From positions 3,410,001 to 3,474,000 of the forward strand of contig NZ_LR134116.1 in NCBI RefSeq assembly GCF_900635455.1: 64,000 bases of DNA. Direction: 5' to 3'. Below, one piece after another: positions 40,427 to 50,822 of the stretch. The notes under the pieces are model-generated. The model was not told where the DNA came from. It saw nothing but the letters and a program-made list of their open reading frames with translations, and ran no database searches. This DNA is from Yersinia intermedia. GTDB taxonomy: Bacteria; Pseudomonadota; Gammaproteobacteria; Enterobacterales; Enterobacteriaceae. Within the stretch, counting starts at the first letter, position 1. Each line of letters opens with the position of its first letter. Position numbers and translations under genes: made by a program.

Positions 40427-40765
40427 TTACAGTGCTGCTTCGTCGGTTTCGCCGGTACGGATGCGAATAACACGTTGCAATTCAGCAACGAAAATTTTGC
40501 CATCACCAATTTTGCCGGTATAGGCCGCCTTACTGATCACGTCAATCACTTCATCCAATTGATCATCGGCAATTGCAATGTCAATTTTCACTTTGGGTAA
40601 AAAATTGACACTGTATTCAGCTCCCCGATAGAGCTCTGCGTGCCCTTTCTGGCGACCAAATCCTTTCACTTCGGTTACGGTCAGCCCCTGAATACCCACA
40701 GAGGACAAGGCTTCACGCACATCCTCCAGCTTAAATGGTTTGATAACCACGGTAACCAGCTTCAT
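40427..40765 (-). CDS. glnK: nitrogen regulatory PII protein GlnK
   Basis: A 112-residue PII protein starting MKLVTVVIKPFKLEDVREAL. The T-loop carries the uridylylation site Tyr51 in YRGAEYSVNFLP; the B-loop is KAAYTGKIGDGKIF near residues 79-92 and the C-loop RIRTGETDEAAL. It senses 2-oxoglutarate, ATP/ADP and glutamine status and blocks AmtB when nitrogen is plentiful. The start at 40765 gives the standard family length; the frame is open upstream. Confidence 0.97.
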   Translation of the reverse strand: MKLVTVVIKPFKLEDVREALSSVGIQGLTVTEVKGFGRQKGHAELYRGAEYSVNFLPKVKIDIAIADDQLDEVIDVISKAAYTGKIGDGKIFVAELQRVIRIRTGETDEAAL

Positions 40766-41080
40766 ATTTGCCCCTTCTCGAATTAAGTCGAATTCATGTC
40801 TGCCACAAATGAAGTAAAGCAAAGGCTATGCCATAAGTAATGATAGATATAATTTAATGCGGAAATGGCGACGCTAGGGCAGTTAAGATACATGAGCCAG
40901 CCGTGTTGCGGCTGGATTCATGGCGTTGAATGATTTTTGTGCACCAAAATAGTGCGAGGCGCGTCACAGAAGTGCACAGCAGCATCAACGACCTATTGCA
41001 CTGCCAGATTATGGTGCAGTATGGCAGCGGAATGGGCATTAACAGGGCCATTCATTGGCGATTTGGCTTAGGGAAACACT
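40766..41080 (-). promoter_or_regulatory. glnK-amtB sigma-54 promoter and NtrC-like sites
   Basis: On the minus strand, TGGCATAGCCTTTGCTT (40833-40817) has the -24 GG and -12 GC with exactly 10 bases between, as needed by RpoN. Farther upstream, TGCACCAAAATAGTGCG (40956-40940) resembles the NtrC consensus and lies about 140 bases before the expected start of transcription. A looser repeat, TGCACT and TGGTGCA arms, lies at 40997-41018. The layout is the one known for nitrogen-limited glnK expression. Confidence 0.85.
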
Positions 41081-41081
41081 G

Positions 41082-41110
41082 AAAATAATGCGGGGCCGTG
41101 TAGCCCCACA
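41082..41110 (-). terminator. mdlB terminator
   Basis: On the minus strand TGTGGGGC pairs with GCCCCGCA (one mismatch) around a 6-base loop, followed by TTATTTTC. It lies 10 bases after the mdlB stop. Confidence 0.65.
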
Positions 41111-41119
41111 GTTTATTAA

Positions 41120-42898
41120 TTAACTCACCGCCGTTTCCACCTGATCAATGGCGGCTAAATCTTCGCTAACTAATTGCAACTGATACATTTGATAATAACG
41201 CCCATGGGCGGCCAGCAACTCTTGATGCTTACCCTGCTCCACTGCCACACCACGGTGCAACACCAATATGGTATCTGCATCAACAATGGTTGAAAGGCGG
41301 TGAGCAATCACCACCAGCGTGGTATTTTTTCGGATTAACTGCAATGCCCGCTGAATGGCTTGCTCAGTACCAGAGTCAATATTGGCAGTCGCTTCATCTA
41401 AAATCAGGATTTGCGGTGCCTGTACCAACACTCGCGCCATCGCTAGCAACTGTTTTTGCCCAACTGATAAGGTATTCCCCTGCTCACCAAGCAGGCTGTG
41501 CAGTCCATCGGGTAGTGCATGGACTAAGGGGGCCAGTTGCACCGTTTCCAGCGCTTCCCACACTTGCTGTTCAGAGATATCGCGGCCTAAAGTCACATTG
41601 GCAAAAAAGGAATCAGCCAAAACGACTGGGTCCTGTTGCACCATGGCCACCCCTTGGCGCAAGGTCTGATGGGATAATGCTGACAGAGGACGACCATCCA
41701 ACAGAATCTCACCATGTTGCACCGGGTAGTAGCCCATCAGCAGGTTAGCCAGCGTGCTCTTTCCGCTGCCGGTATGGCCGACCAGAGCAACAAACCCATG
41801 CGAAGGCACATCAAGGGAGATATTTTGCAGCACCATTTTATCGCTACGATAAGCAAAGCTGACATTATCCACCTGGATACGGCCACTGGTCAGAGGGCGA
41901 TCATCGGTACCATATCCTTGCTGGGCGCGGTCCATCAGATCAAAAATACGTTCTCCGGCCACCACCGCTTGCTGCATGATTGACTGCTGTGATGTAAGCT
42001 CAATCAAGGGTTCATTCAAGCGCCCCAGATAATTAATGAACGCATACAGTACACCCACCCCCACTGAACCCTCTGGACTGAAACCGAACAACAGTAACAA
42101 GCCGCACAGCACCAAAGCAGAAAATAGGCTCAGCAGTGGGCGCAACAAAAACCCTTCTAAGCGCAAAGTTTGCATACGCGCCATATAGTGCGCACGGCTG
42201 GCAGACTCCATACGCTCGCCAAAACGTGCTTGCTGGCGAAACTGCTGAATGACGCCCATACCGCTGATAACTTCATTAAAACCGTCGTTAATATCAGCCA
42301 AATAAGCCCGGACTCGCCGAACCACGGGGGTGCTGTAACGTTGATAAATAGCCATAACCACCAGTACTGCTGGGAAGATGCAAATAGAGATCAGCGCCAT
42401 ACGCCAATCCAGACTGAACATCGCCACCAACATCGCACCAATTAATGCCGCGCTTTTCAACACGGTTGATACCACCATTACATACAAATCTTTAATGACT
42501 TCGGTATCATTTGTGACGCGAGAAATCAATTGCCCGACCGGTTGGGTATCAAACGCACTGAGAGGTTGACGCAAAGCGGCATCCATCACTTCAATACGTA
42601 GGCGCTGCACCACACCTACGGCAGCTCGGTTAAAAAGCAATGCCTGAAAATAGTGCAATGCGGCTGCCAACAATTGCAACAGCAGGTAAGCCAATGCCAA
42701 CCCACTGACCAAGCCAAGAGGTAAGGTACCTTTTGCGACCACATGGTCAATAAAATAGCTTATCAAGAGTGGGCCACTGACCTCAGCGGCGGCGGCAATC
42801 CATAACATCAATACCGCCAGTCCCAACGGCTTACGATAAGGAGAGCCATAGGAGAGCAAGCGCTTAAGTGTCGGCCAAAGTTGCTGAACTTTACTCAT
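41120..42898 (-). CDS. mdlB: ABC exporter half-transporter MdlB
   Basis: A 592-residue ABC exporter subunit with six membrane spans (about residues 20-310) and a C-terminal ATPase: Walker [10 protein letters not shown] near 373, signature [15 protein letters not shown] near 477, and Walker [12 protein letters not shown] with the catalytic Glu near 498. The signature is LSVGQ, not LSGGQ. The start at 42898 ([12 protein letters not shown]) overlaps the mdlA stop by 8 bases. MdlA and MdlB are expected to act as a heterodimer; the substrate is unknown. Confidence 0.95.
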   Translation of the reverse strand: MSKVQQLWPTLKRLLSYGSPYRKPLGLAVLMLWIAAAAEVSGPLLISYFIDHVVAKGTLPLGLVSGLALAYLLLQLLAAALHYFQALLFNRAAVGVVQRLRIEVMDAALRQPLSAFDTQPVGQLISRVTNDTEVIKDLYVMVVSTVLKSAALIGAMLVAMFSLDWRMALISICIFPAVLVVMAIYQRYSTPVVRRVRAYLADINDGFNEVISGMGVIQQFRQQARFGERMESASRAHYMARMQTLRLEGFLLRPLLSLFSALVLCGLLLLFGFSPEGSVGVGVLYAFINYLGRLNEPLIELTSQQSIMQQAVVAGERIFDLMDRAQQGYGTDDRPLTSGRIQVDNVSFAYRSDKMVLQNISLDVPSHGFVALVGHTGSGKSTLANLLMGYYPVQHGEILLDGRPLSALSHQTLRQGVAMVQQDPVVLADSFFANVTLGRDISEQQVWEALETVQLAPLVHALPDGLHSLLGEQGNTLSVGQKQLLAMARVLVQAPQILILDEATANIDSGTEQAIQRALQLIRKNTTLVVIAHRLSTIVDADTILVLHRGVAVEQGKHQELLAAHGRYYQMYQLQLVSEDLAAIDQVETAVS

Positions 42899-44657
42899 CG
42901 GTTTTGGCCTCCGACTCACCATCATCCAATGCGGCTTCAAGTTGTTGATAACGGTACATCTCCCGATACCAACCAGATTGACTGACTAATACGTTATGTG
43001 TTCCGCGCTGCATTATGCCGCCATGTTGCATCACTAAAATTTCGCTGGCTTCGGTCAACGCAGAAAGACGGTGCGCACTGATAATCACAGTACGATGCTC
43101 ACCCCATTCACGCAGATTTTTTAGAATTTCATATTCAGTCTGACCATCCACTGCGGACAATGCATCATCAAGAATCAGGATTTCAGTATCCAGCAACAGT
43201 GCGCGGGCGATGGAAATCCGCTGTTTCTGCCCACCAGATAGCATAACGCCGCGCTCCCCCACCTCAGTGTCATACCCTTGAGGAAGACGTAAAATATCTT
43301 CATGCACGCTAGCTAAACGAGCAGCCCGTTCAATTTGTGCCTGCGTGGCATCGGGTTTACCCAGTGCAATATTACCCGTAACCGAAGCAGAAAAGAGGAA
43401 GGGCGTTTGGCTGACTACGGATAAACGGCCACGCCAGTCATGCAACCTAATATCAGCCAGCGCATGCCCTTGATAACAAATCTCACCATCATCAATATCA
43501 AATTGCCGCTGAATTAATGCCAACAAGGTGCTTTTACCAGACCCGGTAGGCCCGCATAGCCCCAGCATCTGCCCTGGCGCTAATTTCAGTGCTACATCAT
43601 GTAACGCAGGCTGTTCGCTACCCGGATAATAGAAATGGCGAATATTCACCGCGAGCGTGCCGCGCCCATCGGTTAACTCAATATCACCATCTTTAACAAC
43701 GGGTGCTTCTTCCAGCAAACTGCGAATACGGCTGTAGGCAGCACTGCCACGTTCAACGATATTGAACATCCATGCCAAAGCCAGCATTGGCCAAATCATC
43801 AACCCCAGATACATAACAAAACTGGTAAGTTGGCCCAAGGTAATGCTGTGATTAACCACCATCCAACTGCCGCCACCAATCGCCAATAAATTCGCAATCC
43901 CGATAGCAATATAGATAGTGGGATCAAACCGGGCGTCGATACGTGCGACATACATATTCTTGGCACCGGCTTCTGCTGCTACTTGAGCAAACTGGCGTGA
44001 TTGATGATCTTCCAGGCCAAAAGCTTTAATCATGCGAATACTGGTCAGGCTTTCTTGTGCCTGATTATTCAGCGTAGAAAATGCCCCTTGGGCCGATTTG
44101 AAACGTTGATGCAGTTGGTCACCGTAATATTTGATCACCACCGCCATGACGGGCATAGGTAACAATGACAACAATGTTAATTGCCAGCTAATTTGGGTGC
44201 TCATCACAATCAGTACAGCACAACCCATCACCAGCGAATCCACCAGCGTCAGCACCCCCTCACCGGCGGCAAAGACCACGCGATCGACATCATTCGTCGC
44301 ACGGGCCATTAAATCGCCGGTACGGTGACGTAAATAGAAACCAGGGGCCTGGCGGCTGAGTTGACGATAAAAGTTTGACCGCAATTCCACAGCCAATTGA
44401 TAAGAGGCACCAAATAATAAAACACGCCAGACATAACGCAGCAGGTAAACCACAATAGCGGTTACCAGCATCACACCAATCCATAGCAGTAACATATTGG
44501 TAGACATCTGTTTTGTGCTGATGCCATCCACAATTACCCCTACCAGCTTAGGCGGCAACAATTGTAGGATAGCGATAATAATCAGCAGCAACACCGCTCC
44601 TACGTAGCGGCGCCATTCACGGCGGAAATACCAGCCTAGTTGTACAAACAATCTCAC
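42891..44657 (-). CDS. mdlA: ABC exporter half-transporter MdlA
   Basis: A 588-residue partner of MdlB: six spans (about residues 15-300) and an ATPase with Walker [10 protein letters not shown] near 367, a standard signature [17 protein letters not shown] near 475 and Walker [12 protein letters not shown] near 497. The residue after Walker B is Asp in place of the catalytic Glu, the mark of the degenerate site in heterodimeric exporters. It lies between decR and mdlB, as in E. coli. Confidence 0.95.
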   Translation of the reverse strand: MRLFVQLGWYFRREWRRYVGAVLLLIIIAILQLLPPKLVGVIVDGISTKQMSTNMLLLWIGVMLVTAIVVYLLRYVWRVLLFGASYQLAVELRSNFYRQLSRQAPGFYLRHRTGDLMARATNDVDRVVFAAGEGVLTLVDSLVMGCAVLIVMSTQISWQLTLLSLLPMPVMAVVIKYYGDQLHQRFKSAQGAFSTLNNQAQESLTSIRMIKAFGLEDHQSRQFAQVAAEAGAKNMYVARIDARFDPTIYIAIGIANLLAIGGGSWMVVNHSITLGQLTSFVMYLGLMIWPMLALAWMFNIVERGSAAYSRIRSLLEEAPVVKDGDIELTDGRGTLAVNIRHFYYPGSEQPALHDVALKLAPGQMLGLCGPTGSGKSTLLALIQRQFDIDDGEICYQGHALADIRLHDWRGRLSVVSQTPFLFSASVTGNIALGKPDATQAQIERAARLASVHEDILRLPQGYDTEVGERGVMLSGGQKQRISIARALLLDTEILILDDALSAVDGQTEYEILKNLREWGEHRTVIISAHRLSALTEASEILVMQHGGIMQRGTHNVLVSQSGWYREMYRYQQLEAALDDGESEAKTDE

Positions 44658-44758
44658 TCAGTTTTATTCCTGGTCTGACACCGAATTACATCGGTATTTC
44701 TCGCTACACGCGATAAGGGGGTAGAATTCCCCAGTAAAGTGGTTTTTAATCCAAGTAT

Positions 44759-45220
44759 TCACTCAGGAACAGGTAACATGGTTGTATATTTAATTTTTTC
44801 CATCGCAAAGCTCGATGTCACATCAATCAGCCCCGGAACGCCATTAACCATGCGTTTGTAAAAATTGTCGTAACTTTTCATATCGGCAACTTCAACCTGC
44901 ATCAGATAGTCATATTCTCCCGCCATCCGATAGAACGCCAATACCTCAGGCATTTGCTTAGTAAATTCAACGAATTTCTGATACCAGTCACTATTATGCT
45001 GCTGAGTTTTAATCAGTACAAATGCCGTAAGCCCCAAACCTAACTTTTCGCTATCCAGCAATGCCACTCGGCCACGAATAAACCCTTCATCCTCAAGGCG
45101 TTTTAAACGTTTCCAGCAAGGTGTGGAGGTAAGATTGACGGCTTCCGCCAGTACTTGCAGTGATTGAGTACAGTCTTCTTGCAACATACAGAGGAGTTTA
45201 CGGTCAGTTTTATCTAACAT
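44759..45220 (-). CDS. decR: Lrp/AsnC-family regulator DecR
   Basis: A 153-residue Lrp-type protein: helix-turn-helix in [54 protein letters not shown] (about residues 2-55) and an AsnC effector domain ([20 protein letters not shown], then [13 protein letters not shown] near 98-110). E. coli DecR activates cysteine-detoxifying genes when cysteine is in excess. Here it is divergent from a Cds1-like enzyme with about 125 bases between them, which is the likely control region. Confidence 0.93.
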   Translation of the reverse strand: MLDKTDRKLLCMLQEDCTQSLQVLAEAVNLTSTPCWKRLKRLEDEGFIRGRVALLDSEKLGLGLTAFVLIKTQQHNSDWYQKFVEFTKQMPEVLAFYRMAGEYDYLMQVEVADMKSYDNFYKRMVNGVPGLIDVTSSFAMEKIKYTTMLPVPE

Positions 45221-45346
45221 ATCGATAAACCATAGAATAAATTTCTACCATTTGGCGATAAAGAAGGAAAAATGGCAACGTTTTTTTTCTTTAATAACCG
45301 TTAATCTAGTCATCATTAGTTTACTACCTACATCGCAGGCCATGAA

Positions 45347-46387
45347 ATGACCAACACTTGGGTAAAAAATGCTATCAGTGAAATAGAAGCTGACTTCCAA
45401 CGCTCCGCTGATACTCACCTGATCCGCCTCAACCTGCCGGCTTTCCCCGGCATTTATCTCTATTTAAAAGATGAGAGTACCCATCCAACCGGTAGCCTAA
45501 AGCACCGTTTAGCCCGTTCACTGTTTCTTTATGGCTTATGTAATGGCTGGATTACAGAAGGAACAACGATAATCGAGGCATCCTCAGGAAGCACGGCAGT
45601 GTCCGAAGCCTACTTTGCCCGCCTGATTGGCCTGCCCTTTATTGCAGTTATGCCAAGTTGCACCGCCCGACGGAAAGTCGAACAGATCACATTCTACGGT
45701 GGCCGCTGCCATTTTGTTGAAAGCGCAGGGCAAATTTATGCAGCATCAGAACAACTGGCTCGTGAGCTGAATGGCCACTATATGGATCAGTTCACTTATG
45801 CTGAGCGCGCAACCGACTGGCGCGGCAATAACAACATTGCTGATAGCATCTTCCGCCAAATGGCGCGTGAGCCTTTCCCGGTACCTGACTATATCGTCAT
45901 GAGTGCTGGTACTGGTGGCACATCGGCGACCTTAGGCCGCTATATCCGCTACCAAGGGCATGATACCCAACTGATGGTAGTCGACCCAGAGAACTCGGTA
46001 TTTTATGACTGCTTCTGTAACCGCGACCGTACCGTTACCGGCAGTTGTGGCAGTCGCATTGAAGGGATAGGCCGCCCACGGGCTGAACCTTCGTTTATTC
46101 CAGAAGTGATCGACAGTATGTTGCGCGTACCCGATGCTGCCAGTGTTGCAACGATTCATTGGTTAGAGGGTATTTTGGGGCGCAAAGTTGGGGCATCAAC
46201 CGGCACTAACGTCTGGGGCGCATTACAATTAGCCAAACAGATGCGTGAGCAAGGTAAAACAGGTGCGATTGTGACGTTGCTCTGCGACAGCGGCGAACGC
46301 TATCTTGATACCTATTACAATACCGAATGGGTCAGCAATAATATTGGTGACTTAGCGCCATTTAGTAATGAACTAAATAACCTGTAA
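45347..46387 (+). CDS. PLP-dependent cysteine desulfhydrase-like enzyme (Cds1 family)
   Basis: A 346-residue enzyme of the fold-type II cysteine synthase/cystathionine beta-synthase superfamily. Lys52 in [10 protein letters not shown] is the PLP lysine; [12 protein letters not shown] near residues 83-94 binds the substrate carboxylate; [12 protein letters not shown] near 186-197 holds the PLP phosphate; [15 protein letters not shown] is near 311-325. The length and motifs agree with mycobacterial Cds1, which degrades L-cysteine to pyruvate, ammonia and sulfide. DecR, a cysteine-responsive regulator, is divergent, supporting the assignment. A cysteine synthase activity cannot be excluded. Confidence 0.82.
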   Translation: MTNTWVKNAISEIEADFQRSADTHLIRLNLPAFPGIYLYLKDESTHPTGSLKHRLARSLFLYGLCNGWITEGTTIIEASSGSTAVSEAYFARLIGLPFIAVMPSCTARRKVEQITFYGGRCHFVESAGQIYAASEQLARELNGHYMDQFTYAERATDWRGNNNIADSIFRQMAREPFPVPDYIVMSAGTGGTSATLGRYIRYQGHDTQLMVVDPENSVFYDCFCNRDRTVTGSCGSRIEGIGRPRAEPSFIPEVIDSMLRVPDAASVATIHWLEGILGRKVGASTGTNVWGALQLAKQMREQGKTGAIVTLLCDSGERYLDTYYNTEWVSNNIGDLAPFSNELNNL

Positions 46388-46398
46388 TTATCTGATAA

Positions 46399-46444
46399 AA
46401 TTCGGTTTTCCCATCATGAATGACACAGGAAAACCGAATTTTGG
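46399..46444 (+). terminator. terminator of the Cds1-like gene
   Basis: A perfect 13-bp stem AATTCGGTTTTCC with GGAAAACCGAATT around a 16-base loop, then TTTTGG; 12 bases after the stop codon. Confidence 0.8.
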
Positions 46445-46445
46445 A

Positions 46446-46472
46446 AGAAAAAAACCGGATGGTTATCCGGTT
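46446..46472 (-). terminator. cof terminator
   Basis: On the minus strand AACCGGAT pairs with ATCCGGTT around AACC, followed by TTTTTCTTCC. It lies beyond the ERIC element that follows cof, so that element is inside the cof transcript. Confidence 0.85.
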
Positions 46473-46482
46473 GGCTAATAGC

Positions 46483-46609
46483 TATCCTCAAGTCATCAGA
46501 GGGTGCAGTTAGGCAGCAAGCGAGTGATCGCACTGAGCTGATGCCAATCAGTGATTCAGGTGAGGGAACACCGTCAACACTGCTACAACTCCAAGTACCA
46601 AGGGGATAA
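46483..46609 (-). repeat. ERIC-like repeat after cof
   Basis: Read on the minus strand it starts TATCCCCTTGGTACTTGGAG, has a central CTCACCTGAATCACTGATTG and ends TGACTTGAGGATA, in the order of ERIC blocks, with terminal inverted repeats and full length near 127 bp. It lies 3 bases after the cof stop and before the cof terminator, so it is transcribed with cof. Confidence 0.82.
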
Positions 46610-46612
46610 ACC

Positions 46613-47434
46613 TCAGAATTCGGGGGAATAGGTGAGGTGTGGTGAACTTAGCCAATGTTGCAAATAGTGAGCGACGCCTTGTTGTTCACAGCGCCCGATA
46701 ACCTGTAACTGGGGTAACTCTTGCTTCAATTGCGGTAATGCATTTCCCATCACTAACCCAAGCCCAACCCGCGATAGCATCTCTTTATCATTCATTGCAT
46801 CACCAAATGCCATGCAATCGGCCAGCGTTAAATTGAGACGATGGCTTAATCGTTCTAAAGCCGCCCCTTTGTTACATCCACGGGGTAACACTTCAAGGCA
46901 ATCAACCGCTGAAAAACAAAAATCGGCTTCGCCGCCCATTTGCTGCTCAAGCTGGGTTTTAAGCTCGATTAACTCCTGATGTGAGGCAATAAAACAAATT
47001 TTATGGTTGCCGGTTAGAGGCAATGCACTCAGTGCCGTGAGTTGAAACTGGAAGCCACTGGTTTTATGCGCAGTCAGCAGCGCAGGGTCATTACAATCAG
47101 TAAACCAGCCATCATCACGGAAAATATGGATACTGGCGCGAGTCTGCCATGGGGTTCGTAACACAAACTCCACCAGTTCTGCCGGCAAATCCATACCGTA
47201 TAATGCTTCACCCTCAACATCACAGACACGGGTACCATTGCCGGTAATCAAATAACCATTAATACCCGAATGGGATAAAATCCCTTTCATATCAAGATAA
47301 TGTCGACCAGTAGCAAAGGTTAGGATCATCCCGTTTTCCACTAACTGATGTAACACATTCAATGTAGCACCACCAATTTTATGGTCGCGCATCAGTAAGG
47401 TTCCATCCATATCAAAAGCGGCTAAACGGTACAT
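46613..47434 (-). CDS. cof: HMP-PP phosphatase Cof (HAD family IIB)
   Basis: A 273-residue HAD phosphatase. The nucleophile motif is FDMDGTLL at residues 7-14; motif II Thr in TFATGRH near 39-45; the C-terminal [10 protein letters not shown] near 218-227 holds the metal-binding aspartates. E. coli Cof hydrolyses 4-amino-2-methyl-5-hydroxymethylpyrimidine diphosphate, a thiamine precursor, and other phosphates. Position beside ybaE and decR agrees with E. coli. Confidence 0.94.
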   Translation of the reverse strand: MYRLAAFDMDGTLLMRDHKIGGATLNVLHQLVENGMILTFATGRHYLDMKGILSHSGINGYLITGNGTRVCDVEGEALYGMDLPAELVEFVLRTPWQTRASIHIFRDDGWFTDCNDPALLTAHKTSGFQFQLTALSALPLTGNHKICFIASHQELIELKTQLEQQMGGEADFCFSAVDCLEVLPRGCNKGAALERLSHRLNLTLADCMAFGDAMNDKEMLSRVGLGLVMGNALPQLKQELPQLQVIGRCEQQGVAHYLQHWLSSPHLTYSPEF

Positions 47435-47748
47435 TTAAAACCTCGGAGAGAGTAAAACTGGTGGTATGAATAAAATTATGACGTACTATTTACGGAACTA
47501 ATAGTGAACAATTAAATTAAACTATTCCGTATTTATAAACAGCCCGAATAGGCGTAATGGATGCTATCAGTTTGAACATGCACTGCACTGAGAGTGCCGG
47601 ATCACGTTGTAACTCATCGCCACATGAGAATGAACCGTGCGGTCCCCTAGGTCCGTTAAAAATACAGGCACTTGATGAGCTCGTCCAAGAGTTAAAATAG
47701 CCAATAAAATAGCCAATAAAATAGCCTTAATGGGATAACATCTTAATT
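47435..47748. promoter_or_regulatory. cof/ybaE divergent intergenic region with a 12-bp tandem repeat
   Basis: About 310 bases shared by two divergent genes. The unit AAAATAGCCAAT is repeated at 47694-47705 and 47706-47717, and an imperfect third copy (AAAATAGCCTTA) is at 47718-47729, ending 20 bases before the ybaE-like start. Promoters for both genes should lie here; no exact hexamers are called. Confidence 0.6.
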
Positions 47749-49452
47749 ATGCGCATTATTCACCGACTAACCCAATATCAGCGCTTGTACCAAAAGTTCG
47801 GCGATCAACCGGCGGCTACCACCGTCAGTGAACTGGCAAGCCTACTATTTTGCAGTGAGCGACATGCCCGCACTCTGATTCAACAGCTACAAGCGAATGA
47901 CTGGCTCAGTTGGCATTCACAAGTTGGCCGAGGAAAACGAGCACAACTGCAATGCCTGAAAAAACCTGATGCACTGCGCGCAACCTACCTGCAATTATTC
48001 CTTGAGCAAGGTGACCATCAGGCCGCTCTCGCACTCGCCCAACTGGAACCTGAACGCCTTCAAGCCTTACTAAACCCTCACATGGGTGGGCAATGGCAGG
48101 CAGATAGCCCAATACTGCGAATCCCTTATTACCGGGAGCTTGAGCCGTTAAACCCGATGACTGTTAGTGGCCGGGCAGAGCAGCATCTGATTTATACTTT
48201 ACACGCAGGCCTGACCCGATTTAACACTGGGGACCCACTACCAAAACCGGATCTGGCTCATCACTGGCAAGTCAGCGATGATGGTTTAACCTGGCAATTC
48301 TTCTTGCGCAGCCAATTACGTTGGCATAACGGGGAACATATTCGCAGCGAACAGTTGTTGCAAACGCTGGCACTGTTGCGGGCAAATCCGCGCAACCAAC
48401 CAAGTTTTGCTAATATCACCACAATTACCCTGCCCCATGCTTTATGCCTGCAATTTACGCTGCTGCATCCTGATTACTGGCTGGCACATCGGCTGGCAGA
48501 TTTACCCTGCAAGTTGTTTCACCCCGACGCCCCGCTTCTGGGGGCAGGCCCATTTAAGTTAGCGACGTTCAACCCACATCTGGTTCGGCTGGTGCAGCAC
48601 GAATTTTATCATTTGCAGCATCCTTATCTGGAAATCATCGAATACTGGATAACCCCAAGCCTTGTCGTGCAGTCCGCCGACGGGAGCTGCCAACATCCGG
48701 TACGTATCACGATTGGACAGGAGGATGAGTTTCCTTTAGCCCGCCCCGTTCAGCGCAGTATGAGCCTCGGTTTTTGCTATCTGGCTATTAATCGACATCT
48801 CAATAATCTTACTCCCCAGCAAATAGCCAAATTGCTGATGCTAGTGCAAACTTCCGGGATATTAGAAGAGCTGTCAATTCGCCGTGGTGTGATAACCCCC
48901 AGCCATGAAATGCTGCCTGGCTGGCCTATCCCCCAGTTTACATCCGATGAAAATCCACCATTGCCTGCCCATCTGATACTGACCTATCAACCGCCGATGG
49001 AGCTTGAGAGCGTTGCCGAACAACTAAAAACAGTATTGGCAACCCATGGTTGCACATTAGAAATCCGCGCCAGTCGCAATAAGCAGTGGAAAGATACTCA
49101 TCAAATTGAAGAGGCAGACTTATTATTAGCAGACCATTTAGTCGGGGAATCACCTGAAGCTGCGATGGAAAGCTGGCTCCAACTTGATCCGCTGTGGCGA
49201 GGAATTCTTTCCCCAGAACAATTGGAACAGCAACAAAAAACACTGATCCAAATTCAGCAAACTGAACTTGCTGCTGAACGTTTCCGCCAATTACGGGAAT
49301 ATTACAATGATCTGATGCTGACAGGGCTGATTCTCCCGTTATTCAATTATCAATATCAGGTCAATGCCCCGCCACGGATTAAAGGTGTTACCCTAACCGC
49401 ATACGGCTGGTTTGACTTCAATCAGGCATGGCTACCACCGGCGACCAATTGA
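47749..49452 (+). CDS. ybaE: SgrR-family regulator/solute-binding fusion (YbaE-like)
   Basis: A 567-residue protein with an N-terminal winged helix (RLTQYQRLYQKFGDQPAATTVSELASLLFCSERHARTLIQQLQANDWLSW, about residues 6-55) joined to a DppA/OppA-type solute-binding domain: YYRELEPLNPMTVSGRAEQHLIYTLHAGLTRF near 128-159 and LAHHWQVSDDGLTWQFFLRSQLRWHNGE near 168-195. No signal peptide, so it is cytoplasmic. This is the SgrR architecture, with the binding domain acting as sensor. Targets and ligand are unknown for the YbaE branch. Confidence 0.9.
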   Translation: MRIIHRLTQYQRLYQKFGDQPAATTVSELASLLFCSERHARTLIQQLQANDWLSWHSQVGRGKRAQLQCLKKPDALRATYLQLFLEQGDHQAALALAQLEPERLQALLNPHMGGQWQADSPILRIPYYRELEPLNPMTVSGRAEQHLIYTLHAGLTRFNTGDPLPKPDLAHHWQVSDDGLTWQFFLRSQLRWHNGEHIRSEQLLQTLALLRANPRNQPSFANITTITLPHALCLQFTLLHPDYWLAHRLADLPCKLFHPDAPLLGAGPFKLATFNPHLVRLVQHEFYHLQHPYLEIIEYWITPSLVVQSADGSCQHPVRITIGQEDEFPLARPVQRSMSLGFCYLAINRHLNNLTPQQIAKLLMLVQTSGILEELSIRRGVITPSHEMLPGWPIPQFTSDENPPLPAHLILTYQPPMELESVAEQLKTVLATHGCTLEIRASRNKQWKDTHQIEEADLLLADHLVGESPEAAMESWLQLDPLWRGILSPEQLEQQQKTLIQIQQTELAAERFRQLREYYNDLMLTGLILPLFNYQYQVNAPPRIKGVTLTAYGWFDFNQAWLPPATN

Positions 49453-49565
49453 CAACCAAACGCAGGTTACTACCCTTTCGTCCGTGAACTGAGTAACATA
49501 CTGCCAGTTCTTAATTTTGCTGTGGGCTGGCTCTTTCAACGCCCACTGCCGTACGAGGTCACAGC

Positions 49566-50264
49566 ATGAAACGCGCCGTCGTTGTCTTTAGTGGTGGACA
49601 AGACTCCACTACCTGTTTAATTCAAGCATTACAACAATATGATGAAGTCCACTGCATTACATTCGATTACGGACAGCGCCACCGCGCAGAAATAGATGTT
49701 GCTCGCGCCCTTGCCACGCAGCTTGGTGCTAAAGCGCACAAAGTGCTGGATGTTGGCATGCTCAATGAGTTAGCGGTGAGCAGCCTGACCAGAGACAGTA
49801 TCCCTATTCCTTCTTTTGATGAAGAAGATGCCAATACGGTTCCCAGTACGTTTGTCCCCGGCCGTAATATTCTATTCCTGACCTTAGCCGCAATTTATGC
49901 TTATCAGGTGCAAGCTCAGACGGTTATCACCGGTGTTTGTGAAACCGACTTCTCCGGCTACCCTGATTGCCGCGATGAGTTCGTAAAGGCACTTAATCAT
50001 GCAATCGACTTAGGTATTGGCCGAGATATCGCTTTCGTTACCCCTTTAATGTGGCTGGATAAAGCAGAAACCTGGGCACTGGCAGATTATTATCAGCAAT
50101 TGGAGCGTGTTCGCCATGACACCCTAACTTGCTACAATGGGATTCAAGGCGATGGTTGTGGCCAATGTGCTGCCTGCCATTTACGAGCCAAAGGGTTGGC
50201 GCTCTATCTTGCTAATAAACCAAAAGTGTTATTAAGCTTGAAACAAAAAACCGGGCTAATTTGA
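49566..50264 (+). CDS. queC: 7-cyano-7-deazaguanine synthase QueC
   Basis: A 232-residue ATP-dependent enzyme of queuosine synthesis, converting 7-carboxy-7-deazaguanine to preQ0. The PP-loop SGGQDSTTC is at residues 9-17, [10 protein letters not shown] near 34-43, and the zinc site in [19 protein letters not shown] near 189-207 (four Cys). Length is normal. It is alone between ybaE and fadM, as in E. coli. Confidence 0.97.
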   Translation: MKRAVVVFSGGQDSTTCLIQALQQYDEVHCITFDYGQRHRAEIDVARALATQLGAKAHKVLDVGMLNELAVSSLTRDSIPIPSFDEEDANTVPSTFVPGRNILFLTLAAIYAYQVQAQTVITGVCETDFSGYPDCRDEFVKALNHAIDLGIGRDIAFVTPLMWLDKAETWALADYYQQLERVRHDTLTCYNGIQGDGCGQCAACHLRAKGLALYLANKPKVLLSLKQKTGLI

Positions 50265-50408
50265 TTATTGTTCACTCCGATAGCTACCATAATCGATTCA
50301 TTGCCCCGTTCTTATAATGGCCTCGCTCATCAGAGCGAGGTATATCGTTACCACTGGATGTTTTACCAAAAATACTGACGAGGTATACCTCCTCAGCAAC
50401 TGTTCCGG

Positions 50409-50822
50409 CTATTCTGTAATACCTCGATTGACAAACTCTTCCAGTTTTTCGCGCAGTTCACCCTCAATGGGCAATGCCCTCTGACTACGCAGATCTATAC
50501 AGGCAAACGTCAGTTCCGCATCCGCCACCAGAATGGATTCGGGCTCTAGCTTGACAGTCTGTTTCATCACACCACTTTTGCCGTTTAGCTTTAATAACTG
50601 GCTATCAATTCGTAGCAAATCACCCAATACCGCAGGCCGACGGTAATTAATATTGATATTAACTACGATAAAAGCAATTTGGTTTTCAGCCATCCATTGT
50701 GCTGCTGGCTCCCCATCAAGCCATTCCCAACGCGCTTCTTCGAGAAACTCTAAGTAGCGGGCATTATTAACATGTTGGAAAACATCAATATGGAAACCCC
50801 GGACTTTAATATGAGTATGCAT
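50409..50822 (-). CDS. fadM: long-chain acyl-CoA thioesterase FadM (YbaW)
   Basis: A 137-residue hot-dog thioesterase. The 4HBT signature reads HIDVFQHVNNARYLEFLEEARWEWL (about residues 11-35), and VNININYRRPAVLGDLLRIDSQL follows near residue 55. The start at 50822 (MHTHIKVRGF) gives the usual family length; the open frame upstream has no support. FadM hydrolyses oleate-derived dienoyl-CoA intermediates in E. coli. Confidence 0.93.
   Translation of the reverse strand: MHTHIKVRGFHIDVFQHVNNARYLEFLEEARWEWLDGEPAAQWMAENQIAFIVVNININYRRPAVLGDLLRIDSQLLKLNGKSGVMKQTVKLEPESILVADAELTFACIDLRSQRALPIEGELREKLEEFVNRGITE

Noticed and set aside
47570..47660. CTGAGA-containing stretch before ybaE considered as a TPP riboswitch, because cof acts on a thiamine precursor
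   Set aside because: The conserved GGGGTGCCC and GATCTGGATAATGCC-type blocks of the THI element are absent.
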